From an uncultured Isosphaeraceae bacterium (GTDB taxonomy: Bacteria > Planctomycetota > Planctomycetia > Isosphaerales > Isosphaeraceae): DNA of 64,000 nucleotides. The notes under the pieces were generated by a model that had not been told where the DNA came from, searched no databases, and saw nothing but the letters and a program-made list of their open reading frames with translations. A program made the position numbers and the translations under genes. Location of the stretch: the NCBI GenBank assembly GCA_945957605.1, contig CAMFLR010000005.1:248001-312000 (forward strand), given 5' to 3'. This document shows, in pieces, positions 61,001 to 64,000 of this stretch. Every line of letters starts with the position of its first letter. Position 1 is the first letter of the stretch.

Positions 61001-64000
61001 GCCGGTGATTTCGAGCGTCTCGCCCGACACGGGGACGGCCGGTTCGCACCTGAGCCAGGTTTCGAGCGTCACATTCAGCGGCACGGCCGAGGCGAATAGT
61101 ACCGTCAAGGTGATCAGCAACAAGGGTGGCACGACGCCCCTGGGTACTACCACGACCAACGGATCGGGCGCGTGGAGCTTCACCACGGGAGCACTCGCGG
61201 ATGGCGTCTATCCGATCACAGCGACCGCGACCGACCGCGCGGGGAACATTAGCAACGTCAGCGCTACGTTCACGGTGACGATCGACACGCAGCCGATTGG
61301 CACGCCGATTATCATGAGCGTTACGCCCGATACGGGAATTGTGGGCGACGGCGTGACGTCGGCTACCGTGTTGACCATTCACGGAACGGGTATGGCGGGC
61401 AACACGATTACGTTGCATCAGGTCGAGTCGAACACTGACTACGCGACGACGCCCACAATCGACTCGAGTGGCAACTGGCAACTTACGTTGCCGACCATGA
61501 CTAGCGGTACCTATCACTTCACTGCGACATCGACCGATTCTCGCGGCGCGAAGAGTGCAGCAAGCACCGTGTTCGCGGTGACGATCGACACGCACACTCC
61601 TGCCGCGCCGGCGATAACGGCGATCACGCCCGACAATGGCGTCTCCAACGATGCCGTGACGAATGTTGGCGCATTCGTGTTGAGCGGAACTGCGGAAGCA
61701 AACGCGACAGTGACAATTACCGATGCCGATGCGAATTCAGTGCTCGGTACGACGACGGTGAACGGCTCGGGTGCGTGGTTGTTTACGATCGGCGCGAGCA
61801 CACCGTTGAATTCGGGGACATATCATTACGCCGCAACGGCCGCGGACCTTGCCGGAACCACGAGCGCTGCGAGTGCATCGTTCAAGGTGGTGATCGACCT
61901 GCATACGCCGGGAGCTCCAGTGATTGTTGGGATCACGCCCGACACAGGGGCGAGCAACAGCGACGGCGTGACAACTGCGAAGACGTTCACTCTTAGCGGT
62001 ACGGCCGAAGCAGGCGGCACGGTGACGATATTTAACGCCAGCACGAATACGATTCTGGGAACGGCGACCGCGAACGGCGCGGGGACGTGGACCTTCACCA
62101 TTGGCAGCGGTACGCCGCTGAGCGATGGAACCTATCGCTATACGGCTACGACGACCGACCTCGCCGGAACAACAGGCCCGAGCGCGTCGCCGTTCACGGT
62201 TGTGGTTGATACCCACGTGCCCGCCGCGCCCTTTATTGCGTCGATTACTCCCGACACGGGGTCAAGCTCGACCGACGAGGTGACGAACGCGTCGTCGATC
62301 ACGTTGCAAGGGACGGCCGAAGCGAACAGCGTGGTGACGATCACCGACGCCGACCGCTCGCAGGTGCTCGGTACGACCACCGCGAATGGCTCCGGCGCGT
62401 GGAGTTACGCGATTGTGTCGACTTTGACCGATGGAGTTCATCACTACACGGCGACGGCGACCGATCTGGCAGGTTCCACGAGCGCCGCGAGCGCACCGTT
62501 CGCGGTGACAATCGACACTCACACGCCCGCTGCACCAGATCTGACCGGAATTTCGCCCGACACTGGTGTAAGCAGCACGGATGACATTACGAACGCAACG
62601 GTGCTCACGTTGCTCGGCACGGCCGAGGCGAATGCGGTTGTCACCATAAGGAACACAGATTCGAACACGGTTCTCGGCACGGCGACCGCCGATGCGAGCG
62701 GTCACTGGAGTTTTGCGCTTGGTGGGGGATCACCGCTTGGAAATGGGGTGTATCACTACGCTGCGACAGCCACCGACCTGGCGGGAACGACAAGTAGTTC
62801 GAGCTCCGTCCTTCGGGTTACCGTTGACACACATTTGCCGTCTTCGCCGATCATCAACGGAATCACACCTGATAGCGGTGTGAGTGGCGATGGTGTGACG
62901 AACGTTCCCACCTTCAGCGTTTTTGGCGTGGCCGAAGCGAATAGCACGGTCACCGTTACGAACTCGGATACGAGTCAAGTCATCGGCTCGGCCACAGCCG
63001 ACGCGCTGGGCAACTGGAGTTTGCTGCTGGGCTCGCCGCAGCCGCTCAACGACGGCACATATCACTTCGCGGCGACGGCGACTGACGTTGCTGGAACGAC
63101 AGGTGCGCCGGGTACGCCTTACACAGTTGTGCTGGTGACGAATCGTCCCGCGACGCCCACACTCTTCCTCGACCCGGCGAGCGACAGCGGCGCGAGCAAT
63201 AGTGATAACGTCACGAACATCAACACGCCGACGTTTGATATTCAAGGCATCGTGCCCAACGCGACGGTGCAACTGCTGCGCAACGGGACGATCGTCGCGA
63301 CGATGGTGAGTACCACGGGCGGGACGGTATCGCTCGGTGAATCGACGCCCGTGAGCGACGGCGACTATCAATACACCGCGCGGCAGATTGATCTCGCGGG
63401 CAACATCAGCAATGTGTCGACGGTACAGTCAGTCACGATCGACACCGTGGCTCCGACGATTACGGTGGTCGGTCCGATCGCACCGCCGATCCGCAACACC
63501 AGCCTGGCGAGCGTCAACATCACGTTCTCGCAGGCCATTGATCTCACGAGCTTCACGCCGTCGGCCGTCGAACTTTATCGTGACGGCAATCTCGTTCCGG
63601 CGGCGGGATTGTCGCTGACGCTCGTGTCGGGATCCACCTATCAACTGAATGGTCTCGGCACTTACACAAGCTCGGGCGGAGCGCCGCTTGACGGTGTTTA
63701 CACGCTCACAATCGACGCGACAAAACTGGCTGATATCGCTGGAAATTCGGGCTCGGGCGAGGCGGGGGCGAACTTCACGATCGACACGGTTCCGCCCCAG
63801 ATCGTCTCGGTCGGACCGGTTACGCCATCGCTGCGGAACACCAGCGTCGACATTGTGAACGTCGTCTTCTCGAAGCCGATCAACCCAGTGACATTCACCA
63901 CCGCCGCACTCGGTTTCATGGTCGACAACGCCACGCAGGCGATCGGCAACGGCGTGACGATCACGCAGATTGACGACACTACCTACCAGATTGGCGGCCT
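58050..64000 (+). CDS. Giant repetitive surface protein with Ig-like/cadherin-like domains (partial)
   Basis: Open from ATG at 58050 to the right edge without a stop: at least 1983 residues. The N-terminus is basic (SRRPARKSTQKV), then LTIDLLESRSLLTA, close to the LEPR-XLL motif seen at the start of planctomycete surface proteins. Residues about 199-290 and 300-385 are two cadherin/VCBS-like domains (TITYTPTAHQHASDSFTYTV and GGYTYTPTTGYSGSDSF). From about 385 a run of Ig-like domains follows, ending near 1799, and then two divergent domains starting VAPTITVVGPIAPPIRN. Probably a secreted adhesin or coat protein; the anchor or CTERM would be beyond the window. Confidence 0.85.
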   Translation, partial: MSRPNTWIRSRRPARKSTQKVLTIDLLESRSLLTAAFTLTHTAVAAVRDGTQTIAASFLLTSLSSTSTLPNDGSGNPVVGQSDSAYAFNGTITGAPNSGTGTALPYLGLGMYTTSDRTLIPSAQITEGSLVRSAGGTVNFSIPAANLYSALPSYGSNTINLDILHTSTAYVDRDLRLTYTLTVFKVGTPTLAALATQTVNENSSVGIRLDAGTFTTSDSFNKYTITSGPSHGSLSAVPGSAGGTITYTPTAHQHASDSFTYTVTDKFGFVSAPQTVNITVNTTAAVLVAQATQGTQLNTALVVPTTTSTPGNIFYNATNTDGNALTLSVVTSPSHGTLVLNGNTGGYTYTPTTGYSGSDSFGVRANDAIDGLNSNTVTENLYVVPTPTINTTFQTSVGVNGSSPTNSTQAILSGTSEANSKVNVYDNGSLIGNVPITNNSSGNWTYTATGLSGSGNPSTHAFTVQTVDGSSFSSLTSNTLTVRVDTVAPAAPVISSITPNSGTSTLTNSSGTLTLNGTAESGSTVKIYQGSSTTGTLVGTITATGGSWSLALGTFSGGNYSYTATATDTAGNTGSSSTFSFTVDRTAPAAPVFTNVTPNSGTSNITRFNPLTLNGTAEAGSTVTLYNGATRVGSATATGGSWSISLGTLADAVYSYTATATDAAGNLSAASAYSITVDTTVPAKPVISGISPGTTSTLTRFHSFTLSGTAEANSIVSVVIAGVGTAVGTATANGTGNWSLSLSNIADGNYSYTATASDAAGNVSAASTTFSYTVDSTAPAAPVISGVTPNSGSPNITNRNVLMLSGTAEANSEISVVVAGTNTVVGTATTSGSGSWSISLGSAGSPLADGTYSYTATATDIAGNTSVASSTFNLTVLTTAPAVPAITTISPNTGVPGYTNANVLTLSGTGVNGTTITVKNAATSAVVGTSSVSGGVWSIPLGSIASPLPDGTTSYVATATDIATNVSPASAAYSVTVDTVKPAAPVISSVSPDTGTAGSHLSQVSSVTFSGTAEANSTVKVISNKGGTTPLGTTTTNGSGAWSFTTGALADGVYPITATATDRAGNISNVSATFTVTIDTQPIGTPIIMSVTPDTGIVGDGVTSATVLTIHGTGMAGNTITLHQVESNTDYATTPTIDSSGNWQLTLPTMTSGTYHFTATSTDSRGAKSAASTVFAVTIDTHTPAAPAITAITPDNGVSNDAVTNVGAFVLSGTAEANATVTITDADANSVLGTTTVNGSGAWLFTIGASTPLNSGTYHYAATAADLAGTTSAASASFKVVIDLHTPGAPVIVGITPDTGASNSDGVTTAKTFTLSGTAEAGGTVTIFNASTNTILGTATANGAGTWTFTIGSGTPLSDGTYRYTATTTDLAGTTGPSASPFTVVVDTHVPAAPFIASITPDTGSSSTDEVTNASSITLQGTAEANSVVTITDADRSQVLGTTTANGSGAWSYAIVSTLTDGVHHYTATATDLAGSTSAASAPFAVTIDTHTPAAPDLTGISPDTGVSSTDDITNATVLTLLGTAEANAVVTIRNTDSNTVLGTATADASGHWSFALGGGSPLGNGVYHYAATATDLAGTTSSSSSVLRVTVDTHLPSSPIINGITPDSGVSGDGVTNVPTFSVFGVAEANSTVTVTNSDTSQVIGSATADALGNWSLLLGSPQPLNDGTYHFAATATDVAGTTGAPGTPYTVVLVTNRPATPTLFLDPASDSGASNSDNVTNINTPTFDIQGIVPNATVQLLRNGTIVATMVSTTGGTVSLGESTPVSDGDYQYTARQIDLAGNISNVSTVQSVTIDTVAPTITVVGPIAPPIRNTSLASVNITFSQAIDLTSFTPSAVELYRDGNLVPAAGLSLTLVSGSTYQLNGLGTYTSSGGAPLDGVYTLTIDATKLADIAGNSGSGEAGANFTIDTVPPQIVSVGPVTPSLRNTSVDIVNVVFSKPINPVTFTTAALGFMVDNATQAIGNGVTITQIDDTTYQIGG
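59508..63446 (+). repeat. Thirteen tandem Ig-like domain repeats
   Basis: Coding repeats, one per Ig-like domain, each 282-312 nt (94-104 codons), bounded at VDT or IDT. Boundaries by start: 59508, 59805, 60087, 60378, 60684, 60987, 61290, 61593, 61902, 62214, 62520, 62832, 63141. Each has the pattern P-x-I-x-x-I-(T/S)-P-(D/N)-(T/S)-G, LSGTAEANS-VT, (V/L)-G-T-(A/T)-T-A-N-G-S-G-W-S, L-x-D-G-T-Y-x-Y-T-A-T-A-T-D and a final V(T/V)(V/I)DT. Copies at 61593-63140 share DTHTP-like joints and are most alike, suggesting recent duplication. Confidence 0.88.

Noticed and set aside
59508..63446. CRISPR array or satellite repeats
   Set aside because: Repeats are about 300 nt, in frame, diverged, and encode Ig-like domains.

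Overview
The window reads as chromosomal DNA of a planctomycete (phylum Planctomycetota). The evidence is three DUF1549/DUF1553 + DUF1501 gene pairs, a DUF1559 pseudopilin-like protein, a secreted sulfatase, DUF1080 and PPC-domain proteins, many Tat or Sec export signals, a giant surface protein with an N-terminal LEPR-XLL-like motif, and GC-rich coding sequence. The genus cannot be decided from the sequence alone. No tRNA, rRNA, CRISPR array, transposase or phage gene was seen.

Layout. 1-8.5 kb: a minus-strand run of exported enzymes (DoxX-like membrane protein, alpha/beta hydrolase, SGNH esterase, aldose 1-epimerase, N,N-dimethylformamidase-like protein cut by the left edge), then a plus-strand GH99/GH71-like glycosidase and a minus-strand PepD-type peptidase. 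8.8-15.6 kb: an HscC-like Hsp70 followed by two tandem copies of a two-gene unit: a one-TM protein and a J-like protein in which HPD reads KPE. This is the most unusual locus. 15.7-23.5 kb: GH5 glycosidase, AGE-family epimerase, then a DUF1549/DUF1501/PPC trio. 23.5-27.4 kb: a DUF6384 protein, a coiled-coil protein and, divergently, a helical protein with weak TelA resemblance. 27.4-32 kb: sulfatase, a two-subunit CoA-transferase and a putative glycosidase. 32-39.6 kb: a DUF1559 protein and small lipoprotein facing a paralogous lipoprotein joined to a heavy-metal RND efflux adaptor and permease. 39.6-42.2 kb: a ceramidase-like enzyme and two tandem paralogous membrane proteins. 42.4-48.6 kb: a tight four-gene minus operon (D-aminoacylase-like, DUF1549, DUF1501, DUF1080). 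48.8-57 kb: S15 hydrolase, a third DUF1549/DUF1501 pair, a FecR-like protein and a small membrane protein. 58 kb to the right edge: an open-ended giant protein with at least 13 tandem Ig-like domains.

Taken together the window looks like a scavenging and cell-surface region: secreted glycosidases, sulfatase, esterases and peptidases for polymer breakdown, exported cytochrome-like/DUF1501 pairs of unproven role, metal efflux, and a specialised chaperone cluster. Start codons were often moved downstream of the longest open frame, where a signal peptide, Shine-Dalgarno (commonly GAGG) or overlap with the previous stop favoured it.
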